A DNA stretch of 9,929 nucleotides from an uncultured bacterium (lineage in GTDB: Bacteria; CALINM01), in contig CALINM010000044.1 in NCBI GenBank assembly GCA_938045315.1, positions 1-9,929 on the forward strand. Reading direction: 5' to 3'. This document shows positions 1 to 7,175 of this stretch, one piece after another. The position numbers and the translations under genes were made by a program. Each line of letters begins with the position of its first letter. The first letter of the stretch is position 1. The notes beneath the pieces were generated by a model. It saw only the letters and a list, made by a program, of their open reading frames with translations, was not told the DNA's origin and ran no database searches.

Positions 1-19
1 AGAAAATTTTTAATATTTT

Positions 20-1051
20 ATGAAGTATTTTGTAACAGAAGATGCAATAAAAAAAGTTAAAAAAAAACTCGAAAAAAGTAATATCGATTATCAAATAGTA
101 AAAAACATAAAAGATATTTATGAGATCAAAGATAGGGCAATTATATTCACCATTAATAAAGGTAAATTTCTTATGCCCTGTCCAGGCACTCCTAAATATA
201 TATGTTGTGGTTATTACGTCCTTGCACCGGTAGAGAACTGCCCTTATAATTGCAGCTATTGCATTCTAAATGCATATTTCAATGATAGACATATAAGAAT
301 TTATGTAAATACTGATGATATGATTAAAGAGATGGAAAAAATAACTAATGCAAAACAAATTAAAAGAATTGGGACAGGAGAGTTTTCAGATAGTATGTTC
401 GAATTAGGAGCAAGGATTTATGCTGAACCCCTTCTTGAATTTTTCAATAAAAATAGAAATATCTATTTAGAATTAAAAACTAAAGGAAGAAATATACTGG
501 AATGTTTTTTAGAATCTAAGCATAAAAATATAATTTTTTCGTGGTCCATCAATAGTAAAACTGTTAATGAATATGAAGAGAAGGGAACTTCGGCAATAGA
601 TGAACGCATTAATTCAGCAAAAATGGTAATTTCAAAAGGTTACCCGGTTAGCCTTCATTTTAATCCAATAATTGAATATGAAGGTTGGGAAAAAGAATAT
701 GGAGAGGTAATAGATCTTATATTCAAGCAGTTGGATCCACAAGCCATTAAATGGATAAGCCTGGGTACATTAAGATTCATTCCCAAACTTAAAGATATTG
801 CTGAATCATTTCATTCAGAAACAAAAATATTTGATAATGAGTTTATACTTGCTCTCGATGGAAAAAAAAGATACTTCAGGAAAAAACGTACAGAAATATA
901 TAAAATAATTTATGAGATGATAAGGTCACATTCAAAAGATGTTTTTGTTTATCTTTGTATGGAAAATGATGATGTTTGGTTCGATGTATTTAAAACCAGA
1001 ATGAATGATAAAAAGTTAAAAGGATTGATGGATGATCAACTTAGAAAATAA
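20..1051 (+). CDS. Radical SAM protein of the spore photoproduct lyase family
   Basis: Predicted cytosolic radical SAM enzyme of 343 residues. Seen: a CxxxCxxC cluster motif at C74, C78 and C81 (CPYNCSYC), which should bind the 4Fe-4S cluster that cleaves S-adenosylmethionine; the family signature GTGEFSDS at 118-125; and a C-terminal YLCMEND block around C313. Classical spore photoproduct lyase repairs the thymine dimer 5-thyminyl-5,6-dihydrothymine in spore DNA. This protein looks like the divergent branch found in non-sporulating Gram-negative bacteria, whose substrate I cannot name. By my hand alignment, the position of the B. subtilis hydrogen-donor Cys141 falls at Thr119 in the GTGEF block, so chemistry may differ. 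An in-frame stop at 11-13 limits the start to the ATG at 20; no clear Shine-Dalgarno lies in the 19 bases visible. The end overlaps the nucleosidase gene by 20 bases. Family assignment is firm, function uncertain. Confidence 0.88.
   Translation: MKYFVTEDAIKKVKKKLEKSNIDYQIVKNIKDIYEIKDRAIIFTINKGKFLMPCPGTPKYICCGYYVLAPVENCPYNCSYCILNAYFNDRHIRIYVNTDDMIKEMEKITNAKQIKRIGTGEFSDSMFELGARIYAEPLLEFFNKNRNIYLELKTKGRNILECFLESKHKNIIFSWSINSKTVNEYEEKGTSAIDERINSAKMVISKGYPVSLHFNPIIEYEGWEKEYGEVIDLIFKQLDPQAIKWISLGTLRFIPKLKDIAESFHSETKIFDNEFILALDGKKRYFRKKRTEIYKIIYEMIRSHSKDVFVYLCMENDDVWFDVFKTRMNDKKLKGLMDDQLRK
1018..1024 (+). promoter_or_regulatory. Ribosome binding site for the nucleosidase gene
   Basis: AAAAGGA lies inside the end of the radical SAM gene, seven bases before the ATG at 1032. 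It supports that start and indicates translational coupling between the two overlapping genes. Confidence 0.6.
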
Positions 1052-1694
1052 AAAAGTAGGATTAGTCATTGCTCTTAAAAAAGAAGCACAGCCTTTCATT
1101 GAAAAGAATTTTACCTTATTCAAGCAAGAACCCTATAGAATTTTTACTGGTAACATTGAAGACGTTGAAATTGTATTAGCCTTATCTGGCCTTGGAAAAG
1201 TTCGAGCCAGTTCATGCACGCAATATTTAATAGATAATTATACAGTTGATTTCATAATTAATGTTGGTAGCTGCGGAGGTATATGCCCAAAATATAAACC
1301 TTCTGACATTATTTTACCCTATTTATGTATAGAGTATGATTTTAAAAGTTTAAGAGAAGGAACACCAATTATTCCTGTGGATAAGTTTTTTATTAATAAA
1401 GCCATAGAGTTAAACATCCCCATAGGTATCCTTGGTTCTGCTGACAGCAACGCCGATAATGATGAAAAAAAATTATATCTTCATAATATGGGCATACAAA
1501 TAGCGGATTGGGAAGGTAGTGCTATTTTAAAAACTTCTCGAATAAATAAAAAGGAAGCCGTCATAATTAAAATAATAACAGATACCTCATCTAAGAACTT
1601 CGAACAGGAATTTATAAATAACATTCAAGTCTTTAGTTATAAACTTGCTGATAAAGCTATAGACTTTATTAAAGCATGTTACAACAATTTATGA
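1032..1694 (+). CDS. MTA/SAH nucleosidase-like protein (purine nucleoside phosphorylase superfamily)
   Basis: A 220-residue protein of the PNP/UDP superfamily, closest in layout to 5'-methylthioadenosine/S-adenosylhomocysteine nucleosidase (MTAN) and futalosine hydrolase. Seen: N-terminal strand with ALKKEA (E18 matching E. coli MTAN Glu12), LSGLGKVRA at 51-59, the phosphate/ribose-loop-like INVGSCGG at 76-83, DWEGSAI at 159-165 (E161 matching the ribose-binding Glu174) and IITD with D184 matching the catalytic Asp197. The key acid residues are therefore kept and hydrolysis of an N-glycosidic bond is likely. The usual Met before the ribose Glu is replaced by Trp160, so the substrate may differ from MTA or SAH. 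The gene overlaps the upstream radical SAM gene, which suggests it may handle 5'-deoxyadenosine or a related adenosyl product (inference). It could alternatively be MqnB; no other menaquinone genes are in the window. Confidence 0.8.
   Translation: MINLENKKVGLVIALKKEAQPFIEKNFTLFKQEPYRIFTGNIEDVEIVLALSGLGKVRASSCTQYLIDNYTVDFIINVGSCGGICPKYKPSDIILPYLCIEYDFKSLREGTPIIPVDKFFINKAIELNIPIGILGSADSNADNDEKKLYLHNMGIQIADWEGSAILKTSRINKKEAVIIKIITDTSSKNFEQEFINNIQVFSYKLADKAIDFIKACYNNL
1689..1694. other. Convergent stop-codon overlap between nucleosidase and pgsA
   Basis: The plus-strand gene ends with TGA at 1692-1694 and the minus-strand gene ends with TAA read from 1691-1689, so the two coding regions interlock by six bases. 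There is no intergenic space for a terminator hairpin; any terminator must lie within one of the two genes, and I see no convincing one. Confidence 0.85.
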
Positions 1695-2249
1695 AATTAT
1701 GAACCTTCTTAATTTGATAATATAATCTATTCCTGACCAAGCAGTTGCAATAACAGCAATTATCAACAAATCATACCCTATCGAGTGAAAATCTAAGATC
1801 ATATAATAGGGTTTACCAATATGATATCTATAATGAAGTAGTAAGAAAAAAATGGAAAGCATTTGTAAAAAAGTTTTTATTTTACCCATAAATGAAGCGG
1901 GTACGATAGCACCCTGAACAGCAGCTATATCTCTTAATCCCATAACAATTATTTCTCTTATCATAATAACAAGAACTGCCCAAACGGGCACCCATTGATG
2001 ATATAAAAGTAAAATCAATGCTGAAGTTACTAATAGTTTATCTGCAAGGGGATCAAGAAATTTTCCTAAATTTGTCACTTCCTTCATCTGCCTGGCCATA
2101 TATCCATCAACCCAATCCGTTAGCGCTGCAAAAAGAAATATGATTGCACCATAAAAGCATTTTTCCTTGGTTGGTTCATAGAGAAAATAAACCACAAAGG
2201 GCACTGAAAGAATCCTTATAAAAGTAACTAAATTAGGTAGATTTAACAT
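1689..2249 (-). CDS. pgsA: CDP-diacylglycerol-glycerol-3-phosphate 3-phosphatidyltransferase
   Basis: Integral membrane enzyme of phospholipid synthesis, 186 residues, the usual PgsA length. It would transfer a phosphatidyl group from CDP-diacylglycerol to glycerol-3-phosphate, giving phosphatidylglycerol phosphate. Seen: the N-terminal NLPNLVTFIRILSVPF segment typical of PgsA and the complete CDP-alcohol phosphotransferase motif D45-x2-D48-G49-x2-A52-R53-x8-G62-x3-D66-x3-D70, followed by several hydrophobic helices (about 72-108, 125-140 and 158-177). All metal and substrate-binding aspartates are present. It is the last gene of the minus-strand run, 16 bases after the lytic transglycosylase; the spacer has no good Shine-Dalgarno, so translation may depend on coupling. 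Other CDP-alcohol transferases (phosphatidylserine synthase, for example) share the motif, but length and N-terminus favour PgsA. Confidence 0.9.
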   Translation of the reverse strand: MLNLPNLVTFIRILSVPFVVYFLYEPTKEKCFYGAIIFLFAALTDWVDGYMARQMKEVTNLGKFLDPLADKLLVTSALILLLYHQWVPVWAVLVIMIREIIVMGLRDIAAVQGAIVPASFMGKIKTFLQMLSIFFLLLHYRYHIGKPYYMILDFHSIGYDLLIIAVIATAWSGIDYIIKLRRFIIS

Positions 2250-2265
2250 ATTTAAGAATATATCA

Positions 2266-2847
2266 TTAGTTTATACTCGTATCCTGTGAATAAAATCTAT
2301 AAAATTCCTTTACCCTTCTAACATATGCCTTTGTCTCATTGAAAGGCGGAATTGAATAATTATATTTAATTACGTTTTTAGGTCCCGCATTGTATGCTGC
2401 CAATGCTAAATCAATATTTCCTTTAAAATATTTTATAAGATAACTTAAATACTTAATTCCAGTTTTAATATTACTCTCAGGATCAAAGGGATTATCACAT
2501 TCAAATAAGCTGGCTGTTTCAGGCATGAGTTGCATAAGCCCCATTGCACCTTTTGGAGAAACTGCTTTAGGATTATATCCTGATTCAGCCCTGATAACTG
2601 CTTTAACCAGAGGATATTCAACACCAAACTCTTTTGAATACTTGAAAATTATATGATCATATTTTTTAAAATAGTCTTTATAATCCTTTACATTAAAAAA
2701 ACCTGTCCTCAAATATAGCTTAAATCCACTATGAGTTGGGGTGTCCGTAAAGTGAATTACACCCTGTTCATCTTCGTATTTGTAAATGTCAGAAAAAGAA
2801 ATGTTGTGTGTAAAAAGGATCAATACAAATAAAGCTAATCTAATCAT
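2266..2847 (-). CDS. Secreted lytic transglycosylase (SLT domain) with N-terminal DUF4124
   Basis: Predicted periplasmic peptidoglycan lytic transglycosylase of 193 residues, cleaving the MurNAc-GlcNAc linkage with formation of 1,6-anhydroMurNAc. Seen: an N-terminal signal peptide (about residues 1-19, ending SFS before Asp20, no lipobox Cys); a DUF4124-like segment at about 20-37 (YKYEDEQGVIHFTDTP); then the SLT domain at about 65-185 with catalytic Glu88 in RAESGYNP, GLMQLMPETA at 103-112 and AYNAGP at 151-156. All core motifs of the family are present. The start codon overlaps the stop of the upstream peptidase gene in an ATGA arrangement, and no strong Shine-Dalgarno is visible, so translation is probably coupled. 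It is short compared with MltC/Slt70 and resembles the small transglycosylases common in Deltaproteobacteria. Its specific role (wall turnover or assembly of an envelope machine) cannot be read from the sequence. Confidence 0.9.
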   Translation of the reverse strand: MIRLALFVLILFTHNISFSDIYKYEDEQGVIHFTDTPTHSGFKLYLRTGFFNVKDYKDYFKKYDHIIFKYSKEFGVEYPLVKAVIRAESGYNPKAVSPKGAMGLMQLMPETASLFECDNPFDPESNIKTGIKYLSYLIKYFKGNIDLALAAYNAGPKNVIKYNYSIPPFNETKAYVRRVKEFYRFYSQDTSIN

Positions 2848-4022
2848 ATTATTATTTGAATATCTTCAGGAAATTTTGTCAAGAGTAAAGGCCCATATTC
2901 CTTCATAACATATGTATTTTCAAAGCCTACGATCCCGTAAGGTTCAAGAAAAAATTTGGGTTCAAAAGCAAAAGTAACATTTACCTCTATTCTATCCCTA
3001 ATTCCTTTAGAAATAACAGGTAATTCATCCAATTCAAGTCCAATACCATGTCCTATATAATTAGCTTTTTTATCTCCCAATCCCATAAAAATATTTTCTA
3101 AATTGTTTTTTTTTACTATTTCATTTGTTTTATTAACGAGTTCATCACACGTAACACCGGGTTTTACATCATGTTCTATCATCCCCTTTAATTCCATTGC
3201 TACATTCATAATATGCTTTATTTCTCTATTAGGTTTGCTTAAACTAAAAATTCTTGTCTGATCAACCATATAACCTTCATATACAAAAACAAAATCAATG
3301 CTTAAAATATCTCCATATTTTACCTTTTTGTTACTAGCACCTTGAGGGAAAAAATTACCCTGTCCCTTCCCAGAGGTAGGTGAATCAACATAGGACAGCA
3401 AAAAGGCATTTTTACCAGATAAAAAATGCCCAAAATACATCTCCTGATTGAATGAACGCATACGTACAGGCCCCATATGACCATTCTTCCTGGCTAGATA
3501 CTCCATTTCAATTGCAATGTCTAATTCTGTAATACCCTCCTTGATGTGTTTTCTTAATTCATTAATTGTCTTTTCTAATAGGATACCTGCCTGAATCATT
3601 TTATTAATTTCCATATCACTTTTAATCATTCTTAACTTTCTTAAATCGTTAGATATATCGAAAAATGAGGCATTCTTAAAGAGTTCTTGAAATTTTATGT
3701 ATTGATTATAGGGAAGTATATCTAACTCAAGTCCAATTTTTTTTGACGAAAGATCCAAATAATCTGTTATTTCTCTAAAGCTATTAATTTTGAAAATATT
3801 TTTTAAAGGTGACTCCTGTTTAGCCCTATCATAATCCCTTTTTATAAAATAAAATGTTTCGCCCCCTGAATTAACAATGAGAACGCCCAGTTGCATTGTA
3901 TTAGAAAAGTAATACAAATTTATGTTCTGAATTATCACAACTGCATCTAACTGTTTTTTCTCTAATAAATTTCTTAAATTATTTAACCTTGATTTTATCT
4001 CAATTTTTTCATCATTTACCAT
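2844..4022 (-). CDS. M24 family metallopeptidase (Xaa-Pro aminopeptidase/dipeptidase type)
   Basis: Cytosolic dinuclear metallopeptidase of the pita-bread fold, 392 residues. Seen: an N-terminal creatinase-like domain (about 12-130) and a catalytic domain (about 140-380) with all five expected metal ligands: D243 (SIDF), D254 (VDQTR), H325 (GHGIG), E354 (AFEP) and E368 (GFEN). The fold and ligands fit Xaa-Pro aminopeptidase (PepP) or prolidase (PepQ); creatinase and other members share the fold, so the substrate is not fixed by the motifs. The start overlaps the XRE-cupin gene by 11 bases, with GGAG (complement of 4028-4031) five bases before the ATG. No signal peptide is seen, so it likely acts on imported peptides. 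Its position just after an oxoacid oxidoreductase and a regulator suggests a role in peptide or proline-containing dipeptide use (inference). Confidence 0.9.
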   Translation of the reverse strand: MVNDEKIEIKSRLNNLRNLLEKKQLDAVVIIQNINLYYFSNTMQLGVLIVNSGGETFYFIKRDYDRAKQESPLKNIFKINSFREITDYLDLSSKKIGLELDILPYNQYIKFQELFKNASFFDISNDLRKLRMIKSDMEINKMIQAGILLEKTINELRKHIKEGITELDIAIEMEYLARKNGHMGPVRMRSFNQEMYFGHFLSGKNAFLLSYVDSPTSGKGQGNFFPQGASNKKVKYGDILSIDFVFVYEGYMVDQTRIFSLSKPNREIKHIMNVAMELKGMIEHDVKPGVTCDELVNKTNEIVKKNNLENIFMGLGDKKANYIGHGIGLELDELPVISKGIRDRIEVNVTFAFEPKFFLEPYGIVGFENTYVMKEYGPLLLTKFPEDIQIII

Positions 4023-4602
4023 CAGGACTCCATATTATGGCAAGTATCGATGCCGGTTTATCTCCATAACAGGATACTTTGTGCGGAATTGTGGAGTCAT
4101 AGAAAATGCTATCCCCCGTCTCTAAAACCTCAGTAAAATCAAGTAGCTGAACTTCCATTTTTCCACTTAAAACATAAATAAACTCTTCCCCTTCATGTTT
4201 AGAAAGTCCTTCATGCTTGATTGATAAAGGTTCCAGAGTTATTAAAAATGGTTCAAAGTGTCTATCTTTTTTTCCTACACCAAGCGATTTATAAGAATAA
4301 CCATAATTTACACCTTCCTTCGATGCCACTCGAGAAACCGGGATTTCACTCCCCTTCCTTATAATAATAAACGGTTCCTCTTTACTCTCACCAAGTAACT
4401 GTCCGACACTTATTTCAAGCCCTTTAGCAATATTCAGCAATGCACCAAGTGGTGGAGATATAAAATGATTCTCAATTTGAGAGAGAATTGACTCTGAATA
4501 ACCTGTTTTATTAGATAAATCTTTGAGACTCATTTTTTTTTCTTCTCTAATCTCTTTTATTTTTTTACCTACGCTAATAATTTCTCGTCTTCTCATACTC
4601 AT
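4012..4602 (-). CDS. XRE-family HTH regulator with C-terminal cupin domain
   Basis: A 196-residue DNA-binding regulator. Seen: an XRE/Cro-type helix-turn-helix at about 12-68 (KIKEIREEKKMSLKDLS, then YSESILSQIENH), a linker, and a cupin_2 barrel at about 117-192 with H136-x3-E140-x6-G147 and a second motif ending in H174 (TIPHKVS). Members of this class (PuuR, SinR-like cupin regulators) usually bind a small ligand or metal in the cupin barrel and control nearby catabolic genes. Here it sits between the 2-oxoacid oxidoreductase and a peptidase gene and overlaps both (ATGA with korC, 11 bases with the peptidase), so it may autoregulate the operon; no operator is visible. Two in-frame ATGs compete: the one at 4602 and one two codons later at 4596; ribosome-site spacing favours the second, giving 194 residues. 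Confidence 0.9.
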   Translation of the reverse strand: MSMRRREIISVGKKIKEIREEKKMSLKDLSNKTGYSESILSQIENHFISPPLGALLNIAKGLEISVGQLLGESKEEPFIIIRKGSEIPVSRVASKEGVNYGYSYKSLGVGKKDRHFEPFLITLEPLSIKHEGLSKHEGEEFIYVLSGKMEVQLLDFTEVLETGDSIFYDSTIPHKVSCYGDKPASILAIIWSPDGK

Positions 4603-5168
4603 CCCCTACTATTTTTTTGAAACAATTCATAACCAGCAAGAACTGCCTTTTCATTTAAAGGTATCATTTTTTTATGTTTCTCACTAACAACTTCACTGAT
4701 TGAGTTAACGAGGCTTTCCAAACACACACATTTAGTTGCAGCAACAAGATATCCAAGCATAACCATGTTTGCTAATCTTTCATTACCTATCACTTCTGAA
4801 GATAATTTATTTGCTGGTATTAGACTTATATTCAAATCTTCTCTTTGTAAATCCTTAATTGACACAATATCGCTATTAATAATCACAATACCATTATTTT
4901 TAATGATTGGTAAAAATTTATTCAATGCCGGTGTACTCATTATTATACTTGCCATAGGATGCGAAGGTATGGGAGATCCAATCTGGCTATCAGACAAAAC
5001 CACATAACAATTGGCAGCTCCTCCTCTCATTTCAACTCCATAAGATGGGAAAAAAGTAACTTCTCTATTTTCTAAGATTGCAGCATAACATAATAAATTT
5101 CCTGCAATCAGTATTCCTTGCCCACCAAATCCTGAAAATACAAAATCAAAGTAATATTTAGAGGACAT
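4599..5168 (-). CDS. korC: 2-oxoacid:ferredoxin oxidoreductase, gamma subunit
   Basis: Gamma subunit (189 residues) of a multi-subunit 2-oxoacid:ferredoxin oxidoreductase, which converts a 2-oxoacid plus CoA and oxidised ferredoxin to acyl-CoA, CO2 and reduced ferredoxin in the cytoplasm. Seen: the N-terminal GFGGQGIL (13-20), the SYGVEMRGG block (42-50) with GAANCYVVLSD after it, and the SxPALNKF segment near 79-85, all typical of the POR/KOR gamma domain that helps bind CoA. Length fits a stand-alone gamma subunit. A strong AGGAG (complement of 5177-5181) lies eight bases before the ATG, which is placed inside the end of the beta gene (11-base overlap). It is the last of four adjacent subunit genes in the order delta-alpha-beta-gamma. 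Confidence 0.93.
   Translation of the reverse strand: MSSKYYFDFVFSGFGGQGILIAGNLLCYAAILENREVTFFPSYGVEMRGGAANCYVVLSDSQIGSPIPSHPMASIIMSTPALNKFLPIIKNNGIVIINSDIVSIKDLQREDLNISLIPANKLSSEVIGNERLANMVMLGYLVAATKCVCLESLVNSISEVVSEKHKKMIPLNEKAVLAGYELFQKNSRG
4603..4607 (-). promoter_or_regulatory. Ribosome binding site that decides the XRE-cupin start
   Basis: On the minus strand AGGGG ends directly against the ATG at 4602, too close to serve it, but is six bases from the in-frame ATG at 4596. The second ATG is therefore the more likely start, which would also remove the ATGA overlap with korC. Confidence 0.5.
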
Positions 5169-5910
5169 CGGATACTCTCCTTTCTTTATAAATACCCAAA
5201 GGGAAGAAGGGAATCATTTCTTCTTCAACTCTTTTAATAGCTTCAAGGGGTTGCATATTCCAGTTTGTTGGGCATGCAGAAAGTATTTCAACAAAAGAAA
5301 ATCCCAACCCTTCAAGTTGCATCTGAAAAGCTTTTTTAACAGCCTTTTTCGCTTCCATTAGTTGTTTAGGCGTGCAAAGAGCAACCCTTGCTGAAAAAGC
5401 TACTCCTTCTAATGTTGCCAACATTTCTGACATTCTTATAGGGTATCCATCCCTCTGGAACTCACGTCCGTAAGGGGAAGTTGTTGTAATCTGCCCTAAT
5501 AAAGTAGTTGGAGCCATTTGTCCACCTGTCATCCCATAAACTGTGTTATTGACAAAGAAAACCGATACATTCTCTCCTCTATTAGCTGCATGGACAGTTT
5601 CAGCAAGACCGATAGATGCTAAATCTCCATCTCCCTGATAAGTAAAAACAATTCTTTCAGGTCTTGCTCTTTTAACCCCCGTTGCAACAGCAAGCCCTCT
5701 ACCATGAGGTGCTTCGAGAGAATCAACATCAAAATAGTCATATAAAAAAACACCACATCCTACACCTATGACTGCTATTGTTTTGTCTTTAATTTTAAAA
5801 TTATCAATTGCTTCTGCAATAATTTTGTGAACCAATCCATGCTGACAACCAGGGCAGAAATGAAAGTTTACATTTTTTAAAACTTCTGGTTTCTTATATA
5901 CAACCTTCAT
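5158..5910 (-). CDS. korB: 2-oxoacid:ferredoxin oxidoreductase, beta subunit (TPP-binding)
   Basis: Beta subunit, 250 residues, carrying thiamine pyrophosphate and a 4Fe-4S cluster. Seen: CPGC at 19-22, C52 in GVGCG and C213 in SACPTNW, which match in order and spacing the four cluster ligands known for archaeal two-subunit oxoacid oxidoreductases; the Mg-TPP motif GDGD at 93-96, followed by NN at 121-122 and YGMTGGQ at 125-131. HGRGLAVATGVKRA (69-82) is the usual conserved stretch before it. All catalytic features are intact. AAAGGAG about eleven bases before the ATG serves as ribosome site; only two bases separate it from the stop of the alpha gene, so expression is surely shared. Substrate choice (2-oxoglutarate versus branched-chain 2-oxoacids) cannot be settled from this subunit alone. 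Confidence 0.95.
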   Translation of the reverse strand: MKVVYKKPEVLKNVNFHFCPGCQHGLVHKIIAEAIDNFKIKDKTIAVIGVGCGVFLYDYFDVDSLEAPHGRGLAVATGVKRARPERIVFTYQGDGDLASIGLAETVHAANRGENVSVFFVNNTVYGMTGGQMAPTTLLGQITTTSPYGREFQRDGYPIRMSEMLATLEGVAFSARVALCTPKQLMEAKKAVKKAFQMQLEGLGFSFVEILSACPTNWNMQPLEAIKRVEEEMIPFFPLGIYKERRVSDVL

Positions 5911-5912
5911 AT

Positions 5913-6959
5913 CTAAATTTGCTCCTTTATTTTATAAAATAACTCTTCTGGTGTTGGCGCATAACTGCTTGGTTTGCCATAAAAAGAAATATCTATATCT
6001 TTACCTAAAACCCTTTGAATATCATGAACCATCTGACCGGTGTTCATCTCTACGACAAGGAACTTTTTACATTTCTTTGAAATAGCTTCTAATTCCTTTT
6101 CTGGAAATGGTACGAGCGAGATGGGTCTAAATAATCCTGCTTTTACGTTTCTTTCTCTGGCAATATCAATTGCACTCTTACCAATCCGCGCTACCATACC
6201 AAATCCAATTAAAACAATTTCAGCATCATCACAAAGGTAGCTTTCATATATAACCTCTTTTTCACACATAACCTTATATTTTTCGTATAATTTCCAGTTG
6301 TGCCTTTCTAAATCGTTACCCTTTAAATAGAGGGATTTTATGATTTTCTGCTCTCCTTCTTTTACCTTTCCAAAGGCCCATGATTTTATCTTAACTTCAG
6401 ACCTCTTTTCAAACCTCCTAATAACCTTTTCTTTCATAAGACTAATCATAACATCTACTAATAACATTGTCGGTGTTCTGTATTTATCTGCCACATCAAA
6501 AGCTCTTATAATGAGATCGTACATTTCCTGAGCAGAATAGGGTGCAAAAACGGGAACAAAATAGTCACCATGACCACCACCTTTAGTGGCCTGATGATAA
6601 TCTCCCTGTGAGGCGCCAATGCCACCTAAACCAGGCCCCCATCTCATAACATTAACGATAACTGCCGGAAGCTCAGAACCGGAAAGATAAGAAATCCCCT
6701 CCTGCATTAAAGAAATACCGGGGCTCGATGAAGATGTCATAACTCTTAGTCCACAGGCACTTGCTCCTAAAAGCATATTAATAGCGGCAACTTCACTCTC
6801 TGCCTGAACAAACTTACCTCCAACTTTTGGAAGTTCCCGGGATAGAAACTCCGGAATATCATTTTGAGGCGTTATAGGATATCCTGCATAAAATTTAACA
6901 GATGCATCAATAGCACCTAAGGCAAGAGCCTCACTACCTCTTAAAAAAAGTTTTTCCAT
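5913..6959 (-). CDS. korA: 2-oxoacid:ferredoxin oxidoreductase, alpha subunit (KorA/VorB type)
   Basis: Alpha subunit, 348 residues, lacking the fused gamma domain found in some KorA proteins, consistent with the separate gamma gene. Seen: GYPITPQND at 26-34, QAESEVAAINM at 52-62 (the glutamate that activates TPP), TSSSSPGISLMQEGISY at 75-91, the GPGLGG...SQGDYHQATKGGGHGDY block at 108-133, and a C-terminal transketolase-like domain (about 243-345) with GFGMVARIGKSA and FRPISLVPFP. The overall pattern resembles proteins named 3-methyl-2-oxobutanoate dehydrogenase subunit VorB as well as KorA, so either branched-chain 2-oxoacids or 2-oxoglutarate could be the substrate. Together with the neighbouring delta, beta and gamma genes it makes a complete four-gene enzyme. 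A GGAAGGAG ribosome site lies in the end of korD. Confidence 0.94.
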   Translation of the reverse strand: MEKLFLRGSEALALGAIDASVKFYAGYPITPQNDIPEFLSRELPKVGGKFVQAESEVAAINMLLGASACGLRVMTSSSSPGISLMQEGISYLSGSELPAVIVNVMRWGPGLGGIGASQGDYHQATKGGGHGDYFVPVFAPYSAQEMYDLIIRAFDVADKYRTPTMLLVDVMISLMKEKVIRRFEKRSEVKIKSWAFGKVKEGEQKIIKSLYLKGNDLERHNWKLYEKYKVMCEKEVIYESYLCDDAEIVLIGFGMVARIGKSAIDIARERNVKAGLFRPISLVPFPEKELEAISKKCKKFLVVEMNTGQMVHDIQRVLGKDIDISFYGKPSSYAPTPEELFYKIKEQI

Positions 6960-6962
6960 CCC

Positions 6963-7175
6963 TTACTCCTTCCATACTTCTATTACCACATCTGGACACA
7001 TTTCCCCACAAATACCACAGGCAACACAATCATCTATATTATCAACTTCTGCATATCTATAACCTAATTTATTTATCTTATAACCTAATTTTAAAACGCC
7101 CTTTTTACATTGTATAATGCAAATCTGACAACCTTTGCATCTTTGCTCATCAATGATAACTTTTTTCTTACTCAT
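6963..7175 (-). CDS. korD: 2-oxoacid:ferredoxin oxidoreductase, delta subunit (2x[4Fe-4S] ferredoxin)
   Basis: A 70-residue ferredoxin-like subunit that should carry electrons from the TPP site of the beta subunit to external ferredoxin. Seen: two complete CxxCxxCxxxC motifs, C13-C16-C19-C23 and C50-C53-C56-C60, enough for two 4Fe-4S clusters. The second is followed by the usual Pro61; the first is followed by Lys24 instead of Pro. It opens the oxidoreductase block, three bases before korA. Its ATG lies inside the end of the IHF-like gene (8-base overlap) and is preceded by GAAGGG, a fair ribosome site. Small dicluster ferredoxins can also act alone, but the position between IHF and korA makes the subunit role very likely. 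Confidence 0.93.
   Translation of the reverse strand: MSKKKVIIDEQRCKGCQICIIQCKKGVLKLGYKINKLGYRYAEVDNIDDCVACGICGEMCPDVVIEVWKE

Noticed and set aside
20-1051. Evidence that the organism forms spores
   Set aside because: The protein belongs to the wider lyase family also present in non-sporulating Gram-negative bacteria, and no spore gene is nearby; the DUF4124 transglycosylase and IHF-beta point to a Gram-negative cell.
2445-2627. Minus-strand 60-codon frame inside the lytic transglycosylase
   Set aside because: Out-of-frame shadow of the SLT domain, which carries its catalytic motifs in the main frame.
4765-5007. Plus-strand open frame opposite korC
   Set aside because: Hydrophobic composition comes from the complement of the gamma-subunit codons; the minus-strand frame has clear family motifs.
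6040-6531. Two short plus-strand open frames opposite korA
   Set aside because: Both are antisense to the strongly conserved alpha-subunit sequence and lack motifs of their own.
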